DNA from: JANYHH01 sp965249745
GTDB taxonomy: Bacteria; Deinococcota; Deinococci; Deinococcales; JAAFIG01
DNA: 64,000 nt
Assembly: GCA_965249745.1 (NCBI GenBank)
Contig: OZ252252.1
Span: 3,038,001-3,102,000, forward strand
Reading direction: 5' to 3'
Shown here: positions 35,596-44,228 of the stretch, one piece after another
Layout of the letters: every line of letters begins with the position of its first letter
Position numbering within the stretch: position 1 is the first letter of the stretch
Notes under the pieces: model-generated
What the model was told of the DNA's origin: nothing
What the model saw: the letters and a program-made list of their open reading frames with translations, nothing else
The model's database searches: none
Program-made: the position numbers and the translations under genes

Positions 35596-35625
35596 ATGTC
35601 AGCGCCCGATCCTACCCCTGCATGA
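35596..35625 (+). CDS. 9-codon leader ORF coupled to the MFS gene
   Basis: ATG at 35596 reads MSAPDPTPA and stops at TGA (35623-35625), which overlaps the ATG of the MFS gene (ATGA). The ATG lies 7 bases after TAGACT, so it could be the 5' end of a leaderless mRNA. The MFS gene lacks its own Shine-Dalgarno site, so ribosomes may reach it by terminating this tiny ORF. The coding evidence is positional only; the peptide itself need not have a function. Confidence 0.45.
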   Translation: MSAPDPTPA

Positions 35626-36833
35626 CAAGCTCGTATTACGGCTGGCGCATGGTTTGGGCGATGGCGGCCAGCACGACCGTGGCGTACGGCGTGCTCTATT
35701 ACAGCTTCGCGGTGTTCGTGCAACCGATGGAGCTGGAAATGGGTTGGAACCGCGCTCAGACCTCCGGCGCGTTTTCCCTATCTGCACTCGTCGGTGGACT
35801 CTGCGCCCCTATGATCGGACGGGAGTTGGACAAACGCGGCTCCCGAGCGGTCATGAGCCTCGGGGCGCTCGGGGCGGGCGGGTTGCTGTTTGGATGGTCG
35901 CTCACCTCGAGCCTCGTCGTGCTGTACCTGATCTGGATGGTACTCGGGGTCACGGCCGCCGCGACGTTTTACGATCCGGCGTTTACGGCGGTCGCCGTCT
36001 GGTTTCGTCGCCACCGCCCGAGAGCCATGCTCAGCATCACGCTCGTGGCGGGCTTGGCGAGTACGATCTTCGTGCCGTTGGACACGTGGTTGCTGGGACT
36101 GCTCGGGTGGCGCGGTGCGGTGCGTGGGCTGGCGGGCCTGATGCTACTGACCGCACCGCTGTTGTGGCTGGTCTTGCGCCGCCACCCGAGCGATGTCGGG
36201 CAAGAGATTGACGGCCTGCCGCTCGAGCTAAACTCGAGCATCGCCATCAATCCCCCCTCGAGCGACGCGAACTGGTTTAGATCCAAGGCGTTTTGGAGCG
36301 TCGCGGCTTCTTTCGCGCTGGGTCGCACGGCGGTCGCGGTGCTCGCGGCGCATCTCGTGCCACTGCTGACCGAGCGCGGCTATTCCAGGGCGCTCGCCGC
36401 CACCGTGGCCGGAGCGATTGGCGTGCTGCAACTCGTGGGACGCGTGTTCTTCGCCAGCCTAACCTCGAGAAGCGCCTTGGTTCTGCTGTCCGCCGCGACC
36501 TTCCTGGTGCATGGACTGGGCATCTTGGCGCTGGCGCTGAACACGGATGTGGGCGTCTGGGTCTTCCTGGCGCTGTACGGCACGACCAACGGCGCGATCA
36601 CACTGACCAGGGCGGCGTTGCTGGCCGAGGTCTTCCCCGCCGGAGTGTACGGCCGCGTCAACGGCGCGGTTTCACTAGTCGTCGCCCTCTCGAGCGCCGC
36701 GATGCCGTTCGTGGCGGGGGTGTTGCACACGCGGAGCGGCAATTACGATCTGACGCTCTGGGGGCTAGTAGCCGCGCTGGCCGCCGCCACCGTGATCGTG
36801 CTCGGGGTCAGCCGCTCGAGGGAGAAGGGATGA
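35622..36833 (+). CDS. MFS transporter of the arsenic gene group
   Basis: 403 residues with twelve hydrophobic segments. The first cytoplasmic loop reads GRELDKRGSRAVMS (motif A equivalent). The helix content and the N-terminal YYGWRMVWAMAASTTVAYGVL resemble the monocarboxylate/oxalate-formate branch of MFS. It sits between arsN2 and arsN1, overlapping arsN1 by ATGA, so it probably exports or imports an arsenical. No ArsB, Acr3, ArsJ or ArsP type pump is present in the window. The substrate is inference; relatives in ars operons are annotated only as MFS transporters. Confidence 0.8.
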   Translation: MTSSYYGWRMVWAMAASTTVAYGVLYYSFAVFVQPMELEMGWNRAQTSGAFSLSALVGGLCAPMIGRELDKRGSRAVMSLGALGAGGLLFGWSLTSSLVVLYLIWMVLGVTAAATFYDPAFTAVAVWFRRHRPRAMLSITLVAGLASTIFVPLDTWLLGLLGWRGAVRGLAGLMLLTAPLLWLVLRRHPSDVGQEIDGLPLELNSSIAINPPSSDANWFRSKAFWSVAASFALGRTAVAVLAAHLVPLLTERGYSRALAATVAGAIGVLQLVGRVFFASLTSRSALVLLSAATFLVHGLGILALALNTDVGVWVFLALYGTTNGAITLTRAALLAEVFPAGVYGRVNGAVSLVVALSSAAMPFVAGVLHTRSGNYDLTLWGLVAALAAATVIVLGVSRSREKG

Positions 36834-37324
36834 CGATAGTTGTCCGACCCGCCAGTTCAACCGATGCCGCTCAGATTACCGAAATTTACAACGCCGGAAT
36901 TCGCGCCCGGATCGCCACCTTCGAGACCCGTGAACGAACCGTCCACGAGATCCTCGAGTGGTTCGGCGCACCGCAATATCCGTGCCTCGTCGCCACTCGA
37001 GCGGATGAAGTCCTCGGCTGGATTCGCGCCTCAGGCTACCGACCCCGCGAGTGCTACGCGGGCATCGCCGAGTACAGCGTCTATGTCGCACCGGAAGCCA
37101 CTGGGCAGTGGGTCGGCGACGCCCTAATGAGCGCGTTTCTGCCCGCGCTCACAGCCGCCGGGTTCTGGAAAGTCCTATCCAGAATCTTCCCAGAAAATCA
37201 CGCCTCGCTCGCCCTCTGCCAGCGTCACGGTTTCCGCGAGGTCGGCGTGTACGTCCGTCATGCGAGGCTCGAGGGCGTCTGGAAGGACACGGTGATCGTG
37301 GAAAAATTGTTGACGCCTGAGTAA
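36830..37324 (+). CDS. arsN1: ArsN1-type N-acetyltransferase (arsinothricin/phosphinothricin)
   Basis: 164 residues. It belongs to the phosphinothricin acetyltransferase-like GNAT family and fits the ArsN1 pattern: IYNAGIRARIATFETRERT near the N-terminus, CYAGIAEYSVYV, a degenerate acetyl-CoA loop ATGQWVGDAL, and FWKVLSRIFPENHASLALCQ followed by GFREVGVYVRHARLEGVW. Characterised ArsN1 enzymes acetylate the amino group of arsinothricin, an antibiotic arsenical. The loop has GQWVG where most relatives have GRGVG; activity should be tested. Start ATG overlaps the MFS stop. Confidence 0.85.
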   Translation: MTIVVRPASSTDAAQITEIYNAGIRARIATFETRERTVHEILEWFGAPQYPCLVATRADEVLGWIRASGYRPRECYAGIAEYSVYVAPEATGQWVGDALMSAFLPALTAAGFWKVLSRIFPENHASLALCQRHGFREVGVYVRHARLEGVWKDTVIVEKLLTPE

Positions 37325-37495
37325 ATGCCGACCATCCACCCTCGAGCCTGTAAGTTTTTCGCCTCTCCCCGCGTTCGAGGTCGCCGAAGGGGGTGAGCGT
37401 CGTGCAAATTGCACGCAAGGCGTGACGCGAGCTGCCGTTGACCTTGATCTTGTCTCGAGAAACGTCTTCTTGGGTTGTCTCGAACGAGGGCGTTG

Positions 37496-37523
37496 GTGGC
37501 CGGGCGAGGCGTGCCTCACCCCT
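37496..37523. repeat. GGGCGAGGC-type dispersed palindrome, copy 2
   Basis: GGCCGGGCGAGGCGTGCCTC followed by ACCCCTACG: the reverse complement of the element at 15070-15090 with two changes. The shared part extends beyond the palindrome into GGCC and TACG flanks. Confidence 0.6.
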
Positions 37524-37597
37524 ACGCGATGAGGAGGACTCGCGGGCAACCTGACTCGAGGTGCAAAGCTAGGTCAGACCCAAGCCGCTCGAGTGAC

Positions 37598-37626
37598 AAA
37601 AGGCGCACCCCGGAAGGTGCGCCTTT
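37598..37626 (-). terminator. Intrinsic terminator of secA
   Basis: On the minus strand: AAAGGCGCACC, six-base loop, GGTGCGCCTTT, then a T run; 23 bases after the secA stop. Confidence 0.88.
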
Positions 37627-37648
37627 GAATGACTTGGGTTTCGTTACT

Positions 37649-40600
37649 TCACTTCTTTTTCTTCTCGTCGCGCTCCAATTTGCGCCGTTCCTGACGCGAC
37701 AGTTTTGGAATGCGGCTCTCGCCGCCGCTGCGAATGAACGGGTTGGCGCTGCGCTGGAACGGGTTGGCGTCCGTCATCTGCGGGGCGGCCTGTTGGTCGT
37801 ACTCACCGGACTCGAGCGGCTGCTGTTGTTGCGGCTGCGGCGGGGCTTCAAAGTTGACCTGGACGCGGAAGATGAACTTGGTGACTTCCGCTTTGATCGT
37901 TTCGGTCATCTCGTTGAACAGGTTCGTGCCTTCAAATTTGAATTCTACGAACGGGTCTTTCTGCCCGTAACCGCGCAGGAAGATGCCGCTTCTGAGCAAA
38001 TCCATGCTGTGCAAGTGATCCTTCCAGAACTGGTCCACGATCTGCAAGACAATAAATCGCTCCAAGTTCCGCATCAGCGGCGGGCTAAGTTCCTGCTCGC
38101 GCTTTTCCAACGCTTCCGCCGCCACGTCCAAAAGCTTTTCCGTCAGGTTGTCGCGCTTCTCCTCGCGCAGACCCTCGAAGTCAAGGTCGGCGAAGCCTGG
38201 ACAGGCTTCGACCAGCGAGGTTCGCAGCCCCTCGAGATTCCACTGCTGCGAGTCGCCGCTCAGGTACAGCCCGACCTGACCGTTGACGTAATCGGAAATC
38301 ATGCCTTCCACCAGGTCGTTCACGCCCTCGTCGTTGCCTAAGAGAACCTCGCGGCGCTGCGCGTAAACGACCTCGCGCTGCTTGCTCATCACGTCATCAA
38401 ACGCCAGAAGCTGTTTACGGATGGCGAAGTTACGGTCCTCGACGCGCTTCTGCGCGGTTTCAATCGAACGCGTGACCATGCCCGCCTCGATCGGCTGCGT
38501 GTCATCCATGCCGAGGCGATCCAGCATCCGCACCACGGTGTCGTTGGCGAACAGGCGCATCAGGTCGTCTTCAAAGCTCAGGTAGAACTTGCTCGAGCCG
38601 GGATCGCCCTGACGCCCGGCGCGACCGCGAAGCTGGTTGTCAATCCGGCGCGACTCGTGGCGCTCCGTACCCATGATGTGCAAACCGCCGAGCGACTTGA
38701 CCTTTTCAAAGTCCGCTTTGAAGTCGTCGCGGAGCTTGATGATCGTGTCAATGTCCTCCTGCGAGACTTGCGGCAGGCTTTCCAGAAAGCTCTGCGCGAC
38801 TTTGAGGTCGTTGCGAATGCAGGCGGCCACGAATAACTCCACGAAATCGTCGTAGCGCGACAAGCCCTTTTTCTCCAGGTGCGTGTACGCCGCGAATTCT
38901 GGGTTCCCACCGAGCTTGATATCGGTACCGCGCCCCGCCATATTGGTGCTGATCGTGATGCTCTGCGAGCGCCCCGCCTGGGCCACGATGTCCGCCTCGC
39001 GCTCGTGGTACTTGGCGTTCAAAACGTTGTGCTTGACGCCTTTCCTGAGCACTGCCAGAACCGCGACCTCGTGCTGGACTTGCTCGAAGTATTGAACAGC
39101 GTTCTTGGGCAGCTTCTCGCGCACCCCCTCGAGCTTTTCCGGGGTCAACGCGCCAGGGTTGCTGAAGAGTTTCTGCATGTCGGCGATCAGCCCGGCGTCC
39201 GCTTTGGCGAGTTGCGCCAGCAGCTTGCCACTCGAGGCTTCGATGAACTGGACGTAGCGGTTCGGTTCGGAAAGCAGTTTGCTGAGGAATTCGGATTTCT
39301 CAATTGAGATCGTACCGACCAAGACCGGCTGACCCGTCTGGTACTTCTCCACAATCTCTTCGACGACCGCCTTGAACTTTCCCAATTCGGAGCGGTACAC
39401 CAAATCCTGCGAGTCCTTACGAATCATCGGCAGGTTCGTCGGGATGACCAGCACGTCCGCGCCGTAGAGTTCTACAAACTCCTTTTCCTCGGTTTTCGCC
39501 GTGCCGGTCATGCCGCCGATTTTCTTGTAGAGCTTGAAGAAGTTCTGATAGGTGATCGTGGCCAGCGTCTGGTTCTCACCGGCGATCTTGACGTTCTCCT
39601 TGGCTTCGATCGCTTGGTGCAAGCCCTCGCCGTAGCGCCGCCCCGGCATCAGTCGCCCGGTGAACTCGTCTACGATGATAACTTCGCCTTGTTCTGAGAC
39701 GATGTAGTCCTTGTCTTTACTATAGAGTTCGTTGGCGCGGATTGCCTGAATCAGCATGTGACCCAGCTCCATGTGTTCGGTGCTGAACAGGCCGTCAATG
39801 CTCAGCAGTTTCTCCGCCTTGGTGATGCCGTTGTCGGTCAGGTGAACGCCGCGCTGTTTCTCGTCAATCGTGTAATCGCCGGTCGCCTCGGTGCGGTTCT
39901 TGTCGCCCGGCACGACCGCCTCGCCCTTTTCGAGCATCCCGGCAATTTTTGCTAAGAGGTAATAGTTGCTGGTCGGCTTTTCCGACGGGCCTGAGATAAT
40001 CAGCGGCGTGCGCGCCTCGTCAATCAGGATGCTGTCCACCTCGTCAATGATGCAAAAGTTCAGCGGCGTATCGGCGCGTAAAACAAGCTGCTCCGGCTGA
40101 ATCGCCATGTTATCGCGCAGGTAATCGAAGCCCAACTCCGAGTTCGTGACATAGGTAATGTCGCAGGCGTAGGCTTCCTTCCGGGCGGGCGGGTCCATCT
40201 GCTGCTGAATCAAGCCAACGCTCAAGCCAATCGTCTTGAAGATCAAGCCCATCTGCTCCGCGCCGACCTTCACCAGGTAGTCGTTGACTGTCACCAGATG
40301 CGCGCCTTTGCCGTCCAGAGCGCTCAATCCGAGCGCCAACGTGGCCACGAACGTCTTCCCTTCACCGGTCTTCATCTCCGCGATCCGCCCGCCGAACAGC
40401 GCCGCACCGCCCACGAGCTGCACGTCGAAGTGCCGCATCCCGAGCGTGCGCTTCGCGGCTTCACGGATCAGCGCGAAGGCTTCCGGCATGACCGACTCGA
40501 GGCTCTCGCCGTCCTTGACGCGGACCCTGAGCTTGCCGTACTCCTCCGCCAAGAGGGCCGTCTCGAGCTTTTCCATCTCCGGCTCGAGGGCGTTGACCTT

Positions 40601-40675
40601 TTGGACGACATCCTTGCCGATCTTGGCAATGTCCTTGGCGGTGGTATCGAATATTTTGTTAATAAAACCGAGCAT
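37649..40675 (-). CDS. secA: Preprotein translocase ATPase SecA
   Basis: 1008 residues from the ATG at 40675 (MLGFINKIFDTTAKDI); longer frames upstream are non-homologous. Motor of Sec export. Walker A MKTGEGKT (about 101-108), the preprotein-binding region with FCIIDEVDSILIDEARTPLI, motif IGGMTGTA, the second nucleotide fold with STNMAGRGTDIKLGG, GTERHESRRIDNQLRGRAGRQGD, and the helical scaffold/wing region. It is about 100 residues longer than E. coli SecA, as in Thermus, with extra sequence in the second half (about 600-700). The C-terminal zinc-binding cysteine motif is absent; the end is Lys/Arg-rich (LERDEKKKK). TATGAT ends 9 bases before the ATG. Confidence 0.97.
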   Translation of the reverse strand: MLGFINKIFDTTAKDIAKIGKDVVQKVNALEPEMEKLETALLAEEYGKLRVRVKDGESLESVMPEAFALIREAAKRTLGMRHFDVQLVGGAALFGGRIAEMKTGEGKTFVATLALGLSALDGKGAHLVTVNDYLVKVGAEQMGLIFKTIGLSVGLIQQQMDPPARKEAYACDITYVTNSELGFDYLRDNMAIQPEQLVLRADTPLNFCIIDEVDSILIDEARTPLIISGPSEKPTSNYYLLAKIAGMLEKGEAVVPGDKNRTEATGDYTIDEKQRGVHLTDNGITKAEKLLSIDGLFSTEHMELGHMLIQAIRANELYSKDKDYIVSEQGEVIIVDEFTGRLMPGRRYGEGLHQAIEAKENVKIAGENQTLATITYQNFFKLYKKIGGMTGTAKTEEKEFVELYGADVLVIPTNLPMIRKDSQDLVYRSELGKFKAVVEEIVEKYQTGQPVLVGTISIEKSEFLSKLLSEPNRYVQFIEASSGKLLAQLAKADAGLIADMQKLFSNPGALTPEKLEGVREKLPKNAVQYFEQVQHEVAVLAVLRKGVKHNVLNAKYHEREADIVAQAGRSQSITISTNMAGRGTDIKLGGNPEFAAYTHLEKKGLSRYDDFVELFVAACIRNDLKVAQSFLESLPQVSQEDIDTIIKLRDDFKADFEKVKSLGGLHIMGTERHESRRIDNQLRGRAGRQGDPGSSKFYLSFEDDLMRLFANDTVVRMLDRLGMDDTQPIEAGMVTRSIETAQKRVEDRNFAIRKQLLAFDDVMSKQREVVYAQRREVLLGNDEGVNDLVEGMISDYVNGQVGLYLSGDSQQWNLEGLRTSLVEACPGFADLDFEGLREEKRDNLTEKLLDVAAEALEKREQELSPPLMRNLERFIVLQIVDQFWKDHLHSMDLLRSGIFLRGYGQKDPFVEFKFEGTNLFNEMTETIKAEVTKFIFRVQVNFEAPPQPQQQQPLESGEYDQQAAPQMTDANPFQRSANPFIRSGGESRIPKLSRQERRKLERDEKKKK

Positions 40676-40872
40676 CAATTGCGGATCATACCTCAAGCGA
40701 GCTGGATCAATCGAGATTAAAGACACGCGTCTGGAAAAGGTGTAGAAAGTTTTTCGGCAAGCGAGACTTCCAGTATCGAAGTCACTATTTTTGTTCACCC
40801 TATAGCAGCCAATGTCTGCTAGTGACATTGACGGCCTCCCGAGTCGCAGCACGACCTCGAGCCGTGCCGCCT

Positions 40873-41184
40873 TCATTGACTCGCGGTTTCGTCGGTCACT
40901 TTCCAGCCGCGCAGCGCGTAATACTTGGCTCGAGGTTCGGCCGTCAACGGGTGAATGCCGTGATAAAAGCACCAGCCGAAGTGAAAGAGCGATCCGATTA
41001 CGGGAGCGAAAGCCCAGACGAGTGACAGGGGGCGACCGACCGTCAACGTCAGGATGACCACGAGCATGATGTAAACCACCCATTTCCTGACCGTTCGCGC
41101 TCGAGGTGTTTGACCCTGGAAGTTTCTAAAAGAAAAGTGTCCAACGACGAAAACGATAACGGTGACGATAATTTCTAAAAGCAT
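40873..41184 (-). CDS. Small membrane protein, function unknown
   Basis: 103 residues. ATG at 41184 follows AAGGAG. At least two, perhaps three, membrane helices: LLEIIVTVIVFVVGHFSF at the N-terminus, VVYIMLVVILTLTVG and the stretch PLSLVWAFAPVIGSLFHFGW. The end HGIHPLTAEPRAKYYALRGW is soluble. No family is recognised. It is 197 bases upstream of secA on the same strand. The AT-rich region before it carries an 8-bp inverted repeat (41213-41234). Confidence 0.65.
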   Translation of the reverse strand: MLLEIIVTVIVFVVGHFSFRNFQGQTPRARTVRKWVVYIMLVVILTLTVGRPLSLVWAFAPVIGSLFHFGWCFYHGIHPLTAEPRAKYYALRGWKVTDETASQ

Positions 41185-41212
41185 GTCACTCCTTGGTCAG
41201 AATCTTTTTAGA

Positions 41213-41234
41213 TTCCTAAAGTTTATTTTAGGAA
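41213..41234. promoter_or_regulatory. Inverted repeat upstream of the small membrane protein gene
   Basis: TTCCTAAA-N6-TTTAGGAA in an AT-rich stretch, 29 bases before the start codon: a candidate operator or promoter element. The related word TTTCTAAAA occurs inside the gene start, at 41172-41180. Confidence 0.5.
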
Positions 41235-41408
41235 CACCTAAATAAAAATCAAGGATATTGCCGGAGTCGCCGTCCTAGCCGGTAAATACCCGAATCAATC
41301 GAACGGCAAACTCAGCTCATTCGAGGCTCGAGATTCAAGGCTTCTGTCACCCACCCCTTTCCGATCCGAGCACACGAAACAAGTCTCGAGAACCGTGCAA
41401 GAAAAGGT

Positions 41409-42419
41409 TTAAGAAGCTGTCGCCAGCGCCCAATACGGCACGACGCTAGAAGCCAACCCGTCTGCAACATCCCCTCGAGCCACCCGCACGTACCCCGCCA
41501 GCGCGATCATCGCGCCGTTATCGGTATTCAAATCTGGTGGCGGGAACAAGACCCGCCAGTCATTCTTGGCCTCGAGGTCCGCGAAGGCGTCTCGCAGGGC
41601 GCGGTTCGCGGCCACCCCACCCGCGACGACGATCACCCGCCGACCCAGAGATTTTGCGGCTCGAGCCGTGGTCTTCACCAGTGATTCCACGACGACCCGC
41701 TGGAAACTCGCCGCGAGGTCCGCCACCGAAACCGTGATCTCTCCCCTGTCCCGAGCCGCCACCGCCAGTCGCGCCGCGTTCTTGAGGCCGCTGTAACTGA
41801 ACTCGAATCCCGTCTGCCCCTGAAGCGGCGGCGTGAACGGATAGCCCTGCGGGTTCCCCTCGAGCGCAGCCCTGGAGACCGCCGGACCGCCGGGAAAGCC
41901 CAGGTTTAAGAGCCGCGCCACCTTGTCGAAGGCTTCGCCCGCCGCGTCGTCCCGCGTCGCACCGATCAACTTGTACGTACCAGCCCGAGCGCAATCGAAC
42001 AGGTGCGTGTGACCCCCCGAGGCGATCAGCGCCAGAAACGGCGGCTCGAGGGTTGGGTCAGAGGCCAACGCGCTTTGAATGTGCCCCTCAAGGTGATGCA
42101 TCGCGTAAAAGGTTTTCTGCGCCGCGAACGCCAACCCCTTCGCGTAGGTGAACCCGACCAGCAACGACCCCGCCAGCCCCGGCCCGCGCGTCGCCGCGAT
42201 CACATCTACATCCTCGAGCCTCACCCCTGCCGTATCAAGTGCCAGTTCGACAATCCGACTAATTTCCGTCAGGTGCGCCCGTGACGCGAGTTCCGGCATG
42301 ACGCCGCCGAACTCAGCGTGCAGCGTTTGCGAGGCGATCACGTTGGACAGCACGCGCCCGTCACGAACGACCCCGACGCCTGTGTCGTCGCAACTGGTGT
42401 CAATACCAAGAACAATCAT
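41409..42419 (-). CDS. tsaD: tRNA threonylcarbamoyl transferase subunit TsaD
   Basis: 336 residues, normal length. With TsaB and TsaE it transfers threonylcarbamoyl to A37 of ANN-decoding tRNAs. The ASKHA fold starts with VLGIDTSCDDTGVGVV; the metal-binding H109-L-E-G-H113 is intact, as are LALIASGGHTHL, DDAAGEAFDKVARLL and VVAGGVAANRALR. Formerly annotated as O-sialoglycoprotein endopeptidase (Gcp). No Shine-Dalgarno site is obvious. TsaB and TsaE are not in the window. Confidence 0.97.
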   Translation of the reverse strand: MIVLGIDTSCDDTGVGVVRDGRVLSNVIASQTLHAEFGGVMPELASRAHLTEISRIVELALDTAGVRLEDVDVIAATRGPGLAGSLLVGFTYAKGLAFAAQKTFYAMHHLEGHIQSALASDPTLEPPFLALIASGGHTHLFDCARAGTYKLIGATRDDAAGEAFDKVARLLNLGFPGGPAVSRAALEGNPQGYPFTPPLQGQTGFEFSYSGLKNAARLAVAARDRGEITVSVADLAASFQRVVVESLVKTTARAAKSLGRRVIVVAGGVAANRALRDAFADLEAKNDWRVLFPPPDLNTDNGAMIALAGYVRVARGDVADGLASSVVPYWALATAS

Positions 42420-42461
42420 CTCAAACGTCCATTCCGGTGAAAATCTCGCCCTCCGCCGTTC

Positions 42462-42482
42462 GCCTCTCCCTGCGGGAGAGGC
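42462..42482. repeat. Palindrome in the tsaD-hisB spacer (CCTCTCCC type)
   Basis: GCCTCTCCC-TGC-GGGAGAGGC, followed by a CGGGTGAGGG word. Elements of this form are common intergenic repeats in many GC-rich genomes. It may act as a terminator for hisB. Confidence 0.5.
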
Positions 42483-42551
42483 CGCGCCTACCGTCGCGGG
42501 TGAGGGATGAGCGAAGCGAATGCCTCTGATCTTTGTTGCGCTCGAGCTGCC

Positions 42552-43139
42552 CTATAACGTTCCCTTGGTGCTCGGTAACGCCTCGTGGGTGACTCGAGTC
42601 GCGGCGAATAAGGCTCTGGCGAAGGCTTTCACGATCGCTTCGATCACGTGATGCGACTCGCGCCCGCTCAGCAGACGCACGTGTACGGTCGCTCCCGCGT
42701 GGTTGCAGAAACCGCGCAAGAACTCGCGCAGGTGAAAAACGTTGAAGCCGTTCGCGTCGCCCAAGACGTTGAGCGTCTCAGGTCTGAATTCCAGATGCGC
42801 CCGTCCACTGAAGTCCAGCACGACTTGCGCTAGCGTCTCGTCCATTGGCACGAAGGCGTCCGCGTACCGCTCGAGACCCTGCTTGTCACCGAGCGCTTTG
42901 GCAACCGCCATACCCAGCGTGATCCCGGTGTCTTCTACTAGGTGATGCACGTCCACCTCGAGATCGCCTTTGGCGGTCACCGACAAGCCCACGCGTCCGT
43001 GACGACGGATCTGATCCAGCATGTGATCCAAAAAACCGTGTCCGGTACTAATTCCAGTTTCCAGGGCCGCATCTAGGTTGACCTCCAGAGCAATCTGGGT
43101 TTCCAAGGTGTTGCGTTCCACCCGCGCCGCTCGAGTCAT
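42552..43139 (-). CDS. hisB: Imidazoleglycerol-phosphate dehydratase
   Basis: 195 residues. Histidine biosynthesis, step 7: dehydration of imidazoleglycerol phosphate to imidazole-acetol phosphate, with two Mn ions. Metal-site motifs are complete: STGHGFLDHMLDQIRRHG (residues about 32-49), DLEVDVHHLVEDTGI, GFNVFHLREFLRGFC and SGRESHHVIEAIVKAFARAL. It is the monofunctional form (no phosphatase domain). The ATG overlaps the hisC stop by ATGA, so the two consecutive steps are coupled. Confidence 0.97.
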   Translation of the reverse strand: MTRAARVERNTLETQIALEVNLDAALETGISTGHGFLDHMLDQIRRHGRVGLSVTAKGDLEVDVHHLVEDTGITLGMAVAKALGDKQGLERYADAFVPMDETLAQVVLDFSGRAHLEFRPETLNVLGDANGFNVFHLREFLRGFCNHAGATVHVRLLSGRESHHVIEAIVKAFARALFAATRVTHEALPSTKGTL

Positions 43140-44221
43140 CGCAGCTCCAAGGCGGCGCTGATGAAGGCGGTGTTCTCCGCAGGCGTGCCGACTGAGACGC
43201 GAATGCAACCTTCCAAGCCAGGGTAACTGTCCTGACGCCGCACCAACACGCCGTGCTCCAAGAGTTCGGCGTGGGCGCGTTTCGCGTCTCCGGTGCGAAT
43301 CAGATGATAGTTCGCGTGCGACGGGTAGATGACCCAGCTTGGGTGAGGCTTCAACGCCTGATAGACCCGTTCGCGCTCCAAGAGCAGCTCGTCCACCCTG
43401 GATTGCACGTAGTCTGGGAACTCCAAGGCGACTTCGGCGACCACCGTCGTCATGACGTTGACGTTGAACGGCGAGCAGACCTTCTGAATGTTCCCCGCCA
43501 GTTCCGGCTGCGCCAGCAAATACCCGAGCCGCGCCCCGCCCAGACCCCAGGCTTTGCTGAAGGTTCGCAGGATGCAGACGTTCGGATGTGTCTCGAGGAG
43601 ATTGAGGTGCGCTCGCCCGGCGAATTCAAAGTACGCCTCGTCCAGCACCACGACCCAGTTCTCAGCCCGCTCCAAGATCGCCCCGATCTGTTCCAACGGG
43701 TGCAAGGTTCCGGTCGGCGCGTGTGGCTCTGCCAAAAAAAGAACGCCTCGGCCTCGCTCGAGTTCGGACAGCAGGGCCAACATTGGTAACCCAAAATTCT
43801 CAGCCAGCGGCAACTCCGTCAGTTCCGCCTCGAGCAATCTGGCGCTGAGCGCATACAGGCTAAAGCCGGGGGTCAACGTCAACAGCCGCTGCCCAATGCC
43901 CGCCGCCTGCGCCAAGGCGTGAATCAGCACGTTGCTGCCCGGTGTCACGACCACACCGTCCGGGTTCCAACCGACCTGCTGCCCGATGGCGTGGCGCAAG
44001 CGATCCGCGTGCATGTCCGGGTAACGGTTCCAGTCGGCCACCGCCAGCCGCTCGAGCGCTAAGGTTTTCAAAGCGGCTGGGAAGTCGTGTCCCGATTCGT
44101 TCTGATCCAATTTGACTGGGGCGAGTGTTGGCGTGAACGGGTAGGCCGGGGCGCGACGCACGGCCTCGCGGACGCTCGTCTGAACAGGTGAGCGGTTCTG
44201 GGTGGTTGGAGCGGCACTCAT
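43136..44221 (-). CDS. hisC: Histidinol-phosphate aminotransferase
   Basis: 361 residues. A PLP-dependent class I/II aminotransferase acting just after HisB in histidine synthesis. Visible: KLDQNESGHDFP at the N-terminus (HisC signature), PGFSLYALSARLLEAELTELP, VLDEAYFEFAGR and the PLP lysine in FSKAWGLGGARLGYLL. I choose the ATG at 44221 because TACGAT ends exactly 7 bases upstream with a well-placed TTCACA; an ATG at 44230 would add three residues. It is the first gene of a hisC-hisB unit. Other his genes are not in the window. Confidence 0.95.
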   Translation of the reverse strand: MSAAPTTQNRSPVQTSVREAVRRAPAYPFTPTLAPVKLDQNESGHDFPAALKTLALERLAVADWNRYPDMHADRLRHAIGQQVGWNPDGVVVTPGSNVLIHALAQAAGIGQRLLTLTPGFSLYALSARLLEAELTELPLAENFGLPMLALLSELERGRGVLFLAEPHAPTGTLHPLEQIGAILERAENWVVVLDEAYFEFAGRAHLNLLETHPNVCILRTFSKAWGLGGARLGYLLAQPELAGNIQKVCSPFNVNVMTTVVAEVALEFPDYVQSRVDELLLERERVYQALKPHPSWVIYPSHANYHLIRTGDAKRAHAELLEHGVLVRRQDSYPGLEGCIRVSVGTPAENTAFISAALELR

Positions 44222-44228
44222 GAGCAGC

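Larger units (their letters stand above)
37325..37648. other. Spacer between convergent arsN1 and secA
   Basis: No gene. It contains a perfect inverted repeat CGTGCAA-A-TTGCACG (37401-37415), a copy of the GGGCGAGGC-type repeat (37496-37523) and the secA terminator (37598-37626). Confidence 0.6.
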
